Positions 44,906 to 55,494 of a DNA stretch of 55,971 bases are shown here, in pieces. The stretch lies in NCBI RefSeq assembly GCF_000003815.2, contig NC_049987.1:11639820-11695790 (forward strand), read 5' to 3'. Every line of letters starts with the position of its first letter. Position 1 is the stretch's first letter. The notes under the pieces were generated by a model, which ran no database searches, was not told the DNA's origin, and worked only from the letters and a program-made list of their open reading frames with translations. This stretch comes from Branchiostoma floridae (Eukaryota; Chordata; Leptocardii; Amphioxiformes; Branchiostomatidae). Position numbers and translations under genes: made by a program.

Positions 44906-47900
44906 TCATTCTGTGAGTATTCCAGGTCTGTGAATCATAGCATGGTTGGTGAGAGAATCTGATGTAAGGCTGGGTTGAACTCCATAGTCCTGGTTCAGAG
45001 CAAACCAAGAATTTTCTGTCCTTCAACTAGAAAATAAAGAGAGACAGGATTACGATGTTAAGCGCTTCTTTTCTTTCTGTATATTGTCTTTCAATAAAGT
45101 TATCTATACAACTCAAATAATGTAAGAAATCTGATTGCATCACATCAAAGTTGCATTGATCAATATAACTTACATTTCTGAATGATTTGTATACATATAT
45201 TTGGTTTTTGTTATGTTCATATCCAAAAATGTGCATCTTGGCTTCCTGAGTCATAGTTATTAGGAGCAATGAAGCTCTATTATGGGGTGAAACATGTTTA
45301 CAAGATCCAAACAGCCATGGATTAGAAAGATTTCTTTACCATTCTTGGGAAATGGGGGAGGGGGGTAAGGCATTATAAAGCATTGTACACATATATATAC
45401 TGCTGTAAGAACAGTAATCCCAGTACCATACACTTAACAAATTTTGATGCAGATATAGGCAACATTATGAACATTTAAGCTTATCCCTGAATAAAACAAA
45501 ACTAAAGACAAGCAATTCAATATTCTGGATCAAAATTCAGTATCTCTGTGTAATATTCAGGATATGTTGAAGTATCATATACCAGTATGCAGTCTTGTTT
45601 CCATTCACTTAAAAACACACTTTGTTGGAATTCATCCTACATACGGTGTACTTCACAAAGTGGAAACAATATGGCTGCTGGCCAAAGTTCATACAGTGTA
45701 CTTCACAAAGTGGAAACAATATGGCTGCCGGCCAAAGTTCAGGAAGGTTTGACTATCTTCACTGCGCGCTCATTGGCTGATCCTGAATCACATGATCCTC
45801 ACTACCATATAAGTACAAGGGATGATCACCCTACTGCCTCTTGTTGGATCCATCCGCAACGCCGAGGAGCGCGTGGTGAGGTCGACCCAGGAAGTAACAG
45901 CTGGTGGGAGATTCGGTGGGAAACAGGGTTTTCCCAAGGAGGGGATTTATCAGAAACCGATCCACCCACCGACCCACCCTCCTTTTTATTTGTGTACAGC
46001 TGGCANNNNNNNNNNNNNNNNNNNNNNNNNNNNNNNNNNNNNNNNNNNNNNNNNNNNNNNNNNNNNNNNNNNNNNNNNNNNNNNNNNNNNNNNNNNNNNN
46101 NNNNNCAATACATACGGTGTACTTCACAAAGTGGAAACAATATGGCTGCTGGCCAAAGTTCAGGAAGGTTTGACTGTCTATAATGCTAAATGAAATAAGT
46201 GGATCTCTCCAATATACAGGCATATGTTAGAGTAATATATGCAGTTATGTTTTAGATAACTTTGAAACAAATCAATTGATTTCTTTGAATCTATCCCTGC
46301 CATTAGAGTTAAACTGCATACAGTGTAAACAATATGGCTGACTAAAATTCAGGAAACTTTGACTGTCTATGATATCAAATCAAATGAGTGGATCTCTCCA
46401 ATATACAGGCATATGTTACAGTGATATATGCAGTTATGTTTTCAATTACTTTGAAAAGAATCAATTGATTTCATTGAATTTATCCCAGTCATTAAACTGC
46501 ATACTGTGTAAACAATATGGCTGACCAAAATTCAGGAAACTCTGACTGTATATTATACTAAATCAAATGAGTGGATGTCTCCAATATCCAGGGGTATATT
46601 AAAGTGATATATACTGTCATGTTTTGAATTACTTTGAAAATAATCAATTGATTACTTTGAATTCATCCCAGTCATTGAACTTCACTTAGTGTAAACAATA
46701 CAACTGACCAAAAGTCTAGCAACTTTGACTGTGAATATTTACAGATCAAATAAGTGGATCTCTCCAATATCCTGGAGTTTGGTAGAATGCTATATGTAGT
46801 CATGTTTTGATATACTTTCAAAAAAATTAATTGATTTTTTAAAATTTATCCCAGTCCTTGAAGTTCACCTAGTGTAAACAATATTGCTAAGCAAAATTCA
46901 TGCAACTTTGGCAGTCTCTATTTCAGGATCAAAAAATCAAATCTCAACAATATTCTGGAATATGTTGAAGTAATTTATGTAGGCATGATCTAAAATATTT
47001 TAAAGAGGATTAATTGATTTCTTTGAATTTATCCCAGTTCTTGAAGTTCACCTAGTTTAAACAATATTGTTAAGCAAAATCCAACCAACTTTGGTAGTCT
47101 ATATTTCAAGATCAAATAAACAAATCTATCCAATATTTCAAAATATGTTAGAGTAGTTTATGTAGGCATGATCTAAAATCTTTTAAAGAGGATTAATTGA
47201 TTTCTTTGAATTTATCCCAGTCCTTGAAGTTCACCTGGTGTAAACAATATTGTTAAGCAAAATCAAGCAACTTTGGCAGTCTGCATTTCAGGATCAAATA
47301 AGTTGATCTTTCCAATATCCTGGAATATGTTAGAGTGATTTATGAAGGCATGATTTAGATCATTTTGAAAAATATTAATTGATTTCTTTGAATTTATCCC
47401 AGTCCTTGAACTTCACCTAGTGTAAACAATGTTGCTAAGCAAATTTCAAGCAACTTTGGAAGTCAATATTTGAGGACCAAATGATTGGATCTCTCCAATA
47501 TCCTGGAATATGTTAGAGTGATTTATGTAGTCATGATATAAATTACTTTCAAAAATATTAGTTATTTTTTTTCAATTTATCCCAGTCCTTGAAGTTGACA
47601 CACTTTGACCAGCTTTGACTCTTTGACTACTGTGAGTGGGAGGGGGGCAAATGCCTTGTGAGTTGAATTTCTCGAGATTGGCTTGATCGATTACCCTCAC
47701 ATTTGCAGTGTTGAAAGTGCTCATGTAGTAGTAATGACAAAATGACTTCATGTACGTTTTAAAGCTACCGTACTCTCCCAAGTCGAAGTTAATGTTGACA
47801 TTGGCACCAAACTGGTGTCTCCTAGGGTATATTTTGTAGAAATTGGGCGATCGGCTACTCATATAAGTATCAATGACGTGAAAGATAAAGGACACATGTA

Positions 47901-47943
47901 TCCACCGTCTATACGTACCTTGTGTGTAGTCATCCATGGTCAT
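44906..47943 (-). CDS. Putative small gene, two-exon model
   Basis: Exon 1 (47943-47919) starts at ATG ACC ATG GAT in the context gccgggATGaccATGg and reads MTMDDYTQ before a strong donor CAAG|GTACGTAT. An in-frame stop lies upstream. A matching phase-1 terminal exon (45015-44906, acceptor gttgaaggacag) reads NSWFALNQDYGVQPSLTSDS, then LTNHAMIHRPGILTE and stop. Joined directly they give 44 residues. Middle exons could be missing, possibly in the gap at 46006-46105. I do not recognise the protein: no signal peptide or membrane helix is visible. The 5' end has two YY1-like sites, typical of metazoan housekeeping promoters. The intron carries the 183-bp satellite. The first exon is more secure than the second. 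Confidence 0.35.
45755..46005 (+). mobile_element. Unidentified insertion inside the satellite
   Basis: After 'ggaaggtttgactatc' the array breaks off into GC-richer sequence (gcgcgctcattggctgatcc ... aacgccgaggagcgcgtggt) that runs into the gap. The array resumes beyond the gap with the same block. The sequence looks like part of a dispersed element, cut by the gap. The family is not known to me. Confidence 0.4.
46006..46105. other. Assembly gap (100 N)
   Basis: Run of exactly 100 N inside the satellite array, where assembly is expected to fail. Confidence 0.95.
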
Positions 47944-47997
47944 CCCGGCGAACAGTGGTCTGTTTTCTTGCACTCACTTCGGGTTTCCACCAAGAGC

Positions 47998-48026
47998 CGC
48001 CATCTTGGATAGCGGCCATCTTGTAA
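47998..48026 (-). promoter_or_regulatory. Two YY1-like sites (CAAGATGGC) at a likely 5' UTR
   Basis: Read on the minus strand: acaagatggccgc, then ccaagatggcggc 15 bases later. CAAGATGGCGGC is the classic YY1 element, which sits just inside transcripts in many animal promoters. Both contain upstream ATGs out of frame with the predicted start at 47943. Confidence 0.6.
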
Positions 48027-49308
48027 CAAGCCTAGTTAACCATAAAGCATTGCGATTCCCCACCAGTGTACTTCTCACTATGGTGTGTGCATGTGCATTG
48101 TCGTAAAATATAAAAATGCTCCGTTGGTTGTCGTAAAACTGAGAAAAGAAACACAGAAGTTGTAAAATTCACTTCGCAAAATACGCTTATACTGCCGATT
48201 TTGGGTCTGCATAGTATTACGTGCATTACGATTCCGTGACATTAGTGGAGATAGATGTAACGCCATTAACATACTTACAGAAGTACAAAAAAGTGCATCC
48301 TGCAAGGTTTCTGTCATTCTTTTATTCATCTCGGTGTAGTAAAACACAATGCAAACATTGCACTTTAAAAGCTATTATTCAACATTCTATGTTTCCATGT
48401 AGCCATGCAGCTTGTTTAAAATCGATGTACCATATGGTGAATTTATGGTTATTTCTATTAACATCATGACCGGTGTGTCATGCCTGGTTGACTTACTAAG
48501 GTCATTAGGTATGCAATAATTTACGCATTCAGCTGGACGACAAGTGGTCTTAGTACTGGGATGGGACAAGTACAATTTTCGGGTTGCTCGTTGCTTTCAA
48601 AATTTTTGTGATCTTAAGGATGTATCATTTTGTTTGATGTAAAATGATACAATAGATGAAACGTTCTTTTTCAGCGGAACAGAAATCTACAGAAGTGCCC
48701 GTCATGCATGGCTGACAGTACTGACAAACAATTTAGACATTTTGTAGTTCGTGACTTTGTCGCTAGGTGAGTCCGTGGCCACACAAGTATCGTATGAACA
48801 TATCAGCCTTTTACTCCCCTTCCTCTCTTTGTCGACCCCCCTCCCTCCTCTCTCGTCCTCCTCCCTCACCTTGTCTCCCTTCCTTACTCACTCTCTCCCC
48901 ATTCTCTCCCCCCTCTCTCCCTTCTCTCCATCCCTCATCCCTCTTCTTTGTCTCCGAGTCCTTCCCTATCTGTCTCTACCTTCCTCGCTCATTCCATCTA
49001 GCCAAAATATCCTGTTCCAGACACTAGAAATAGTTTGATGTGTTTTGTGTGAACTTAATGGAATGTTAACGCTATAAAGTTGTTCATCGAACACTTCTTT
49101 GAGATAATGGTAACAGTCAAACGTTCATTGAATACATGATTTCATGAAGACCAATACATTGCAGTTCCGACCAAATGAGTTAGGCTGCGCTTCAACCTCT
49201 TACTTTCTTTTCTTTTCGGCATGCGCAGTGTTTCCGCTAATCTTAATGACGGACAAAAGAGAATGAGAGTAAGGCAAACAAACCCGGCTGTGTCGCGTCG
49301 TCATGCGT
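48027..49308. other. Intergenic, with pyrimidine-rich tract
   Basis: No supported gene. A C/T-rich tract at about 48808-49005 produces spurious Ser/Leu/Pro frames. Confidence 0.5.
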
Positions 49309-50145
49309 GAGGCCGCCATCCAAAACTACGCCGCTGTCAGTATTCAGTCTCTCCCTTTCCCTCTGCCCTTCTTTGTTGTTGATAATTGTTAATCACTGTG
49401 TTTTCATTGTCATTCCGTGATAACTTATGTATTTACACTTGTCCGTAAATTATTAACGCTAGAAAATCAGCTACAGTGCCTGAGAGTCAGTATACGTGTA
49501 TAATGTATTGTTATATATACCATTCGCCAATAATTTGAGTCTTCTTCTCTCTCTTCTTCTTCCTTACTCTCTCTCTCTCTCATTCGCTTGTCCTCCATTA
49601 CCGCTCATGTCAATAACTGCCAACGCGCTTACGGTGACCTTACAGCAACCTCCTTGCTTACAGCACGTAGGTATTTAGTCATAGTCTACGCACATCATTT
49701 AATCTAGCATGAATAAAACGTTTGTGTGAGGCATGAAAATTTACAAGGGGCAAGGCCGCCATCCAAAACTACGCCGCTGTCTGTCTTCAGTCTCTCTCTC
49801 TTTCCCTCTGTCCTTCTTTGTTGTTGTTGATAATTGTTAGTTACTGTGTATCCAAAACTAGTAATGTGTAAATTGTTCTGTGATCGCCTAATAAGTATTT
49901 CTACTTGTCTCTAAATTGTTGATGCTCGATAACCAGCTACGGTGCCTGAGAGTCAGTATAAGCGTATAATGTATCATTATATGTACCATTCGACAATCTG
50001 CTTCTCCTTCTTCCTTACTCTCTCTCTCTCTCTCTCTCTCTCTCATTCGCTTGTCCTGATGTCAATAAATGCCAACGCACTTAACCTTACAGCAACCTCT
50101 TTGCTTACAGCACGTAGGCATTTAGGCATAGTCTACGCACAGCAA
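49309..50145. repeat. Direct duplication of ~400 bp, offset ~443 bp
   Basis: ggccgccatccaaaactacgc, tttgttgttgataattgtta, tgcctgagagtcagtata, cattcgcttgtcct, and acagcaacctc-ttgcttacagcacgtagg occur twice in the same order (from 49311 and from 49754). The copies differ in the length of their CT tracts and by indels. Confidence 0.85.
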
Positions 50146-50224
50146 TTAGTCATAGCTAGACGCACTTTACATTTTAGTCAATTACACATAATCATCGTGA
50201 TAACGTCTACTGTATGTGTGGGGA

Positions 50225-50500
50225 GGGGGGTACTCTCCCTCCTTCTCTGCTTTCTCTCAGTCGCATCCCATGCCTCCCTCCCTACCTACATCCCTCCCTC
50301 CCTGCCTCCCTGCCTCCCTCCCTCTCTACTTCCGTCTCCCCTTTTCTCCCCTCTCTCTCCCTTCCTCTCTCTCTCTCTACTTCCTTTCTCCCTCTCCTCT
50401 TTCTCTCCTCCCTCTTTCCCTCCTCCCTCTCTCCATCCCTCCTCTTTATTTTCTCCTTCCCTCTTTCTCCCTCTCTCTCTCTCTCCCTCTGTCTGTAATT
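50225..50500 (+). repeat. Polypyrimidine tract (CCCT/CT-rich)
   Basis: About 275 bases almost entirely C and T on the + strand, with ccctccctgcctcc and tctctctct sections. Long frames on both strands here are composition artefacts. Confidence 0.9.
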
Positions 50501-50980
50501 CAATCGTCATACATCACCAGCAAAATCGCCAAATATCAACGTCCGCGAGGTCGAAACCTTGAACTTCCAGCACGTCCGCATATTTTCACAGTCTTTGCAC
50601 GGCTTAACTGGCTGCACACGAAAAATGTAATAATTTGATAACTCATAATAATCGTGGTAACGTCTTATGTAAGTAGGAGACACACATGACTCATATTGAA
50701 ATTTCATAAGACTTATATAAGATGTTTCCACGATGATTATGCGTTGTTTAAAACCATGGAGAGGAAATAGGTATGCATACTATAGGCTCGAACCTGTCAC
50801 ACAGCGGCACTGGTATAATGCCACAGCGACTAAAGTTTATGGGTGGCATCCTTTGGAGAACCCAAAACGAATGCGCGAAGGCGAAAAAAAGAAAAATCCA
50901 TTAAAAAAATACTGCTAAACCACAGGACATCCAGTCCATTCTTTCCCAGGCTTGGTTTGTCCTATGTTCACCTCCAGTAA
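50501..50980. other. Intergenic, no feature seen
   Basis: Ordinary AT-rich sequence leading to the MITE at 50981. Confidence 0.4.
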
Positions 50981-51234
50981 TATCCCCCTTTCCACTAGGA
51001 CGGCGCTCTCGTCGGACCCTCCCTGTGACCTAAAATATGACAGATCGCTCAACGAATTGTATAGAAAAGAAACGAATCTTTTTACACTCTGTGTGTTTTG
51101 TTGTCTTCTCAATCACACTTACTTTTTGTATAATAATTAATATACCCAGTGTGAAAGCGAAGGTTTGAATGCACATACTATATTTAGGTCTCAATGAGAG
51201 CGCATCGTGATCGCCGTCTAGTGGAAATGGGGCC
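50981..51234. mobile_element. MITE with inverted ends and TAA duplication
   Basis: The right end in reverse complement begins ggccccatttccactagacg and the left end begins tatccccctttccactagga. The inverted match continues for about 55 bases (..ctcat/tgtgacctaaa-ata). TAA lies just outside both ends (50978-50980 and 51235-51237), as for PIF/Harbinger. The middle (agaaacgaat..ttgttttcttctc-like) resembles the middle of the 11090-11325 element, although the ends differ. Confidence 0.75.
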
Positions 51235-51378
51235 TAAGATTGTAGGAGATAATCGTCACCAGTTCGATTGTCGTATTGCAAATCTTGGGGAACAAGGGCG
51301 CTGCGGCCACATACCCTGACCATGTGTCCCCTCACCAGGGAGAGTAAGCATGAAATTCTGATTGAGCAGGGATGCTAT

Positions 51379-51478
51379 NNNNNNNNNNNNNNNNNNNNNN
51401 NNNNNNNNNNNNNNNNNNNNNNNNNNNNNNNNNNNNNNNNNNNNNNNNNNNNNNNNNNNNNNNNNNNNNNNNNNNNNN
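51379..51478. other. Assembly gap (100 N)
   Basis: Run of exactly 100 N. Confidence 0.95.
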
Positions 51479-51517
51479 CAATTCAAATCTTGTCTGACAG
51501 AATGATACATACTGTAC

Positions 51518-51905
51518 ATGTCTACTGGAAACTTATGATAGGTCGGGTGGAAAGTATGTACTAGAAATACTTAAAATAAAATTTTTACTAGAAAATTGCA
51601 GGTTTGATTTACAGAATGATACTGTACGTATACTGCTCAAACACATGTCCATCAGGCGACGAAATGTAACCTTAGATATAGATCTACCGGGCGTAACTGT
51701 TCGGCGACAACTATGTGACATTTTAATTTTCACCCTATCTAGCCACAGACAAGTTTCCAGCTGACTAGTTGGAGTGTGTGTAATGCTGAGACAATGACGA
51801 CCTTTCCCGAGAAGACCGGTTCTGGTACCTTCTGACGCCAGAGGGTCACAGCAAATGTCACTTGTGATGAAAACATCAAGCCCCCCTCCCACTACCGTAG
51901 TGTGT
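51518..51905. repeat. Dispersed repeat, copy 1 (rearranged)
   Basis: It holds block B (tctactggaaa..atgataggtcgggtggaaag) on the + strand at about 51521-51557 and block A (gtgggaggggggcttgatg ... ctctggcgtcagaagg) on the minus strand at about 51900-51790. Copy 2 at 53650-53863 has A and B both on the + strand and in the opposite order. Confidence 0.7.
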
Positions 51906-52178
51906 TTTGATATCTACAACTTACATCAGTACTTCTTCTTTGTGTTTAGGTGGCCACCATCATCTTGTTGATGTTCAACTGCCACACTTATCAGATGTGC
52001 TGGTACAAGAATGTTGCCTGTTGTAGTTTCAGGTTATTTAAGGTCTTGAAATTTGGGCTCTACTGAAAGTGTTTAGTGTATATATGACACCTTTCCCTGA
52101 AGGACAAGTAAGGCCCTCCTTGACAGCGATCGCGCTGCGCTCTCACTGGGACCAGAAAACTGCCGTGTTTAGTCTTCG

Positions 52179-52988
52179 NNNNNNNNNNNNNNNNNNNNNN
52201 NNNNNNNNNNNNNNNNNNNNNNNNNNNNNNNNNNNNNNNNNNNNNNNNNNNNNNNNNNNNNNNNNNNNNNNNNNNNNNNNNNNNNNNNNNNNNNNNNNNN
52301 NNNNNNNNNNNNNNNNNNNNNNNNNNNNNNNNNNNNNNNNNNNNNNNNNNNNNNNNNNNNNNNNNNNNNNNNNNNNNNNNNNNNNNNNNNNNNNNNNNNN
52401 NNNNNNNNNNNNNNNNNNNNNNNNNNNNNNNNNNNNNNNNNNNNNNNNNNNNNNNNNNNNNNNNNNNNNNNNNNNNNNNNNNNNNNNNNNNNNNNNNNNN
52501 NNNNNNNNNNNNNNNNNNNNNNNNNNNNNNNNNNNNNNNNNNNNNNNNNNNNNNNNNNNNNNNNNNNNNNNNNNNNNNNNNNNNNNNNNNNNNNNNNNNN
52601 NNNNNNNNNNNNNNNNNNNNNNNNNNNNNNNNNNNNNNNNNNNNNNNNNNNNNNNNNNNNNNNNNNNNNNNNNNNNNNNNNNNNNNNNNNNNNNNNNNNN
52701 NNNNNNNNNNNNNNNNNNNNNNNNNNNNNNNNNNNNNNNNNNNNNNNNNNNNNNNNNNNNNNNNNNNNNNNNNNNNNNNNNNNNNNNNNNNNNNNNNNNN
52801 NNNNNNNNNNNNNNNNNNNNNNNNNNNNNNNNNNNNNNNNNNNNNNNNNNNNNNNNNNNNNNNNNNNNNNNNNNNNNNNNNNNNNNNNNNNNNNNNNNNN
52901 NNNNNNNNNNNNNNNNNNNNNNNNNNNNNNNNNNNNNNNNNNNNNNNNNNNNNNNNNNNNNNNNNNNNNNNNNNNNNNNNNNNNNNNN
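52179..52988. other. Assembly gap (810 N)
   Basis: The only gap here that is not 100 bases long, so its size was probably estimated from paired reads. Confidence 0.95.
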
Positions 52989-53649
52989 GGGCCACAGTTT
53001 TTGACGAGGCCTCAGGGGAGTCGTCAAGGGGTATATTTGGCATTCAGTCTGCAAAAATTTTGGGAATTGCACGGGCATTTCCCCAGGAATGCAGTATGCT
53101 GGGTATGCAAGCCCCCCCCCCCCCCAAATCTGTTCCAGATGTATCTCTGGTATGCAATGGGGGAATGTAGGTCACACTTGCTCCCTGGAGGAATTTGTCC
53201 TTTGAAACTAGACAGGGAACTCTGCACAATGGATCACGTTGTCTTGGTTGTTATGTTATGTTATGAAGGATACATTTCCTTTTCTAGAGCTTGTTCAAGC
53301 CATACGCCACAGGCAGACAGGAAATACATCTGTAGTGCTCAGCTGTAGGTTTAGGTCACTGGCAGACCATTGTGCTGTACCGGGGATAGTACATTTCTGC
53401 TGGCTGTAGGTTTATGTTACAGGTGGGCTAGTATATTGTGCCAGGGATAGTGCGACAGGGAAGTTCCAGTCTATTTCTGATTTGAGCTGTATTGTTGTAC
53501 CCTCAATCGTCGTCATGGCAATAATACATTTTTATTGCCAGTCTTGTTGTTGTTGTTGTTGTTGTTGGACAATAGGTGATAATCAATACGCACGCGGATG
53601 CCATCCATAAAATTAAGTCAGTGTGGCCTACTTATGAAACCAAATTACG
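52989..53649. other. Intergenic with homopolymer and GTT tracts
   Basis: It contains a poly-C run of about 16 at 53111-53126 and a (GTT)n run at about 53542-53567. The 115-codon frame at 53001-53348 is unsupported. Confidence 0.5.
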
Positions 53650-53863
53650 ATAGTGGGAGGGGGGCTTGATGTTCTCACCACAAGTGACATTTGCTGTGAC
53701 CAAGGAGGTTAACCTCCTTGCTGTGACCCTCTGGCGTCAGAAGGCACCGGATTTCATCATCTGCCTCCTTGTTGAAAGGTCATCATGTATTGTCTGTTGC
53801 TGAGAGGTCACAATTACTTCAACAGGTCTACTGGAAAATATGATAGGTCGGGTGGAAAGTATG
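53650..53863 (+). repeat. Dispersed repeat, copy 2
   Basis: Block A at 53652-53755, interrupted by a 27-bp insertion (see 53693-53728), then block B at about 53826-53863. It aligns with the copy at 51518-51905. Confidence 0.7.
53693..53728. repeat. 18-bp palindrome flanked by 9-bp duplication
   Basis: GCTGTGACC (53693-53701), then the perfect palindrome AAGGAGGTTAACCTCCTT (53702-53719), then GCTGTGACC again (53720-53728). The related copy near 51850 reads through a single GCTGTGACC, so it shows the empty site. Confidence 0.85.
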
Positions 53864-53914
53864 GGATAATTACCACGAAGCACGCATTTACCTTTGTCCT
53901 AGAAAACATCAGAT

Positions 53915-54170
53915 AATGTGGTATCTCACTGCACCTGGGGCACCGGTACGGCACTGCAGGGTCTTAAAGATTACTCAGCTAATAGATAAAGAGATAAAGA
54001 AGTAATTTTCTTACGTTTTGTGTATTCTGTTGTCTTCTAGGTCATACTTTTACGTATTACGCAATATCTTAATTATAATAAAAAAATCGGCGAAAGTAAC
54101 ACAATAGTGCCGCAGTAAACGAACCCCGCAGTACAGAACCTGTGTCCCTAGTGCAGTGAGATACCATCTT
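53915..54170. mobile_element. Diverged copy of the 236-bp MITE
   Basis: The ends TGTGGTATCTCACTG and CAGTGAGATACCATCT, the inner 'ttttcttacgttttgtgtatt' and 'cgaaccccgcagt' match the element at 11090-11325. The flanks read ATA and TTA, a decayed TWA duplication. Confidence 0.8.
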
Positions 54171-54323
54171 TAGATGATCATACATGTGAGAGTTCTTGCC
54201 ACGATTTAAGAGCAAATGTCTGTAAGAATCAAACAACAGTGCTCAGGGTAAAAAAATGGATTTGGCTCATATTTTGCACAGTGATAGTACTTGGCCCACA
54301 TCCCCTCAAAATAGCTTTCTTTC

Positions 54324-54423
54324 NNNNNNNNNNNNNNNNNNNNNNNNNNNNNNNNNNNNNNNNNNNNNNNNNNNNNNNNNNNNNNNNNNNNNNNNNNNNN
54401 NNNNNNNNNNNNNNNNNNNNNNN
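54324..54423. other. Assembly gap (100 N)
   Basis: Run of exactly 100 N between the MITE copy and the SINE copy. Confidence 0.95.
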
Positions 54424-54496
54424 TGACACAAAAGAAAGATTGTCAGCCAGAACTGGAGATCAAAAACGGTTCGGAAGTTGGGCTCAAAACATTAAC

Positions 54497-54757
54497 GTTT
54501 TTTTTTTCTATTTGCTGTTGGACAGACGATGACAATGTGGCGTGCTGCACTCAAGTTTTGTAACTTATATTAACAGTGCCACATACACGCTACAGACAGA
54601 AGGTAAAGGTCCTTTACCTCCCCGGCCGAACTCAGGTACCCATTTTTACACCTGGGTGAAGTGAGGAAGGTCGCGTAAAATGCCTTTCCCAAGGGCACAA
54701 CGTCGGGGGCACGGCGGGGATCGAACTCAGGACCTATAGATTCCGAGCAGAACATTA
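54497..54757 (-). mobile_element. tRNA-derived SINE, second copy
   Basis: It aligns with the SINE at 10807-11089 through 'acttatattaacagt', 'tttttacacctgggtgaagt', 'gggggcacggcg' and the B-box region tcgaactc-ggacctatagatt. The tRNA-like head upstream of the B box is lost or diverged after 54750. Confidence 0.75.
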
Positions 54758-55494
54758 ACGTTTACAATTCACGGATACGCACTCTCGAGCTCATCACACA
54801 CAAACACACATCCATACAAATGTTTACACAGGCGCATACATACACCAACACACAAACATGCATATACACACATGAACAAACAGACAACTTAATTGCCTTA
54901 AAATTCAACCGGCACACAATTTCATTGTCCTCACAACGTATGTCTTTAAGCAAGCAAGATCTTTAATTTCCAAAGAAAGGAAACACTGTGGATATTTCTG
55001 TTACAGTAGTAGTCTCGCTATGACAAGAACACCTTTGTGAAAAAGAAATAGATTGAAAACTACTAAACCGAGCAGAAATTCATGTTGTCTAGTAGCAAAT
55101 ATCAAATTTTACTTATACTGTTGTGAATATATTAGTATATAGAACTGTTTTAAATTTGTGTCTAGCTTAAATGAATGAGTCAACTACTCATCATATGTAT
55201 GTTTAGCGATTTTACGTTAGGTAATATGAAGCATGCATTACAATGTACGGTACTCAGGACGAAATGACGAAAGTTACATTGCTACAGCGAATAACACAAC
55301 AGGAAAATCTATCCTAAACGTTGCGAAAATTGGGAGCGATGGTCTATCAATTTAGTAATAGTTCGTAAGAGATACGCTTAGAGCTTTTTTGCGTGAAATA
55401 TGCAAACGGAATCCCTTATTGTCGGTAGCAGGCCTTCAGGTGACTCTCATCGGGATCCGTTGTTTTCTTCAGCCTCCGCTGGTTGGGCTCAGTT
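54758..55494. other. 3' flank of the right-edge gene
   Basis: AT-rich. It probably includes the 3' UTR of the minus-strand gene ending at 55495. A CA-rich stretch lies at about 54790-54890 and an AAGC-repeat tail at about 54948-54965. Confidence 0.4.

Larger units (their letters stand above)
45470..47610. repeat. Satellite-like tandem array, period ~183 bp
   Basis: The mark 'gtgtaaacaatatggctga' (variants) lies near 46323, 46506, 46689, 46872, 47055, 47238 and 47420, spaced 182-183 bases. Older units start at about 45470 and 46106. Every unit holds an a-t-c-a-a-t-t-g-a-t palindrome or close variant and 'gaatttatcccagtc'. The left units carry an extra 'acggtgtacttcacaaagtgg' block, itself duplicated at 45645-45745. 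Confidence 0.85.

Noticed and set aside
45587-46223. Frames crossing the gap at 46006-46105
   Set aside because: Their length depends on undetermined bases, and the flanks are satellite and insertion sequence.
47572-47918. Continuation of the 133-codon minus frame beyond MTMDDYTQ
   Set aside because: It runs past a strong GTACGTAT donor into the satellite. The listed first residue is a GTG, not an ATG.
48751-50562. Ser/Leu/Pro-rich frames of up to 206 codons, and Arg/Glu-rich ones on the other strand
   Set aside because: They come from C/T-rich tracts and from the 443-bp duplication. No splice or domain support.
52060-53078. Frames of more than 300 residues
   Set aside because: They consist almost wholly of the 810-N gap.
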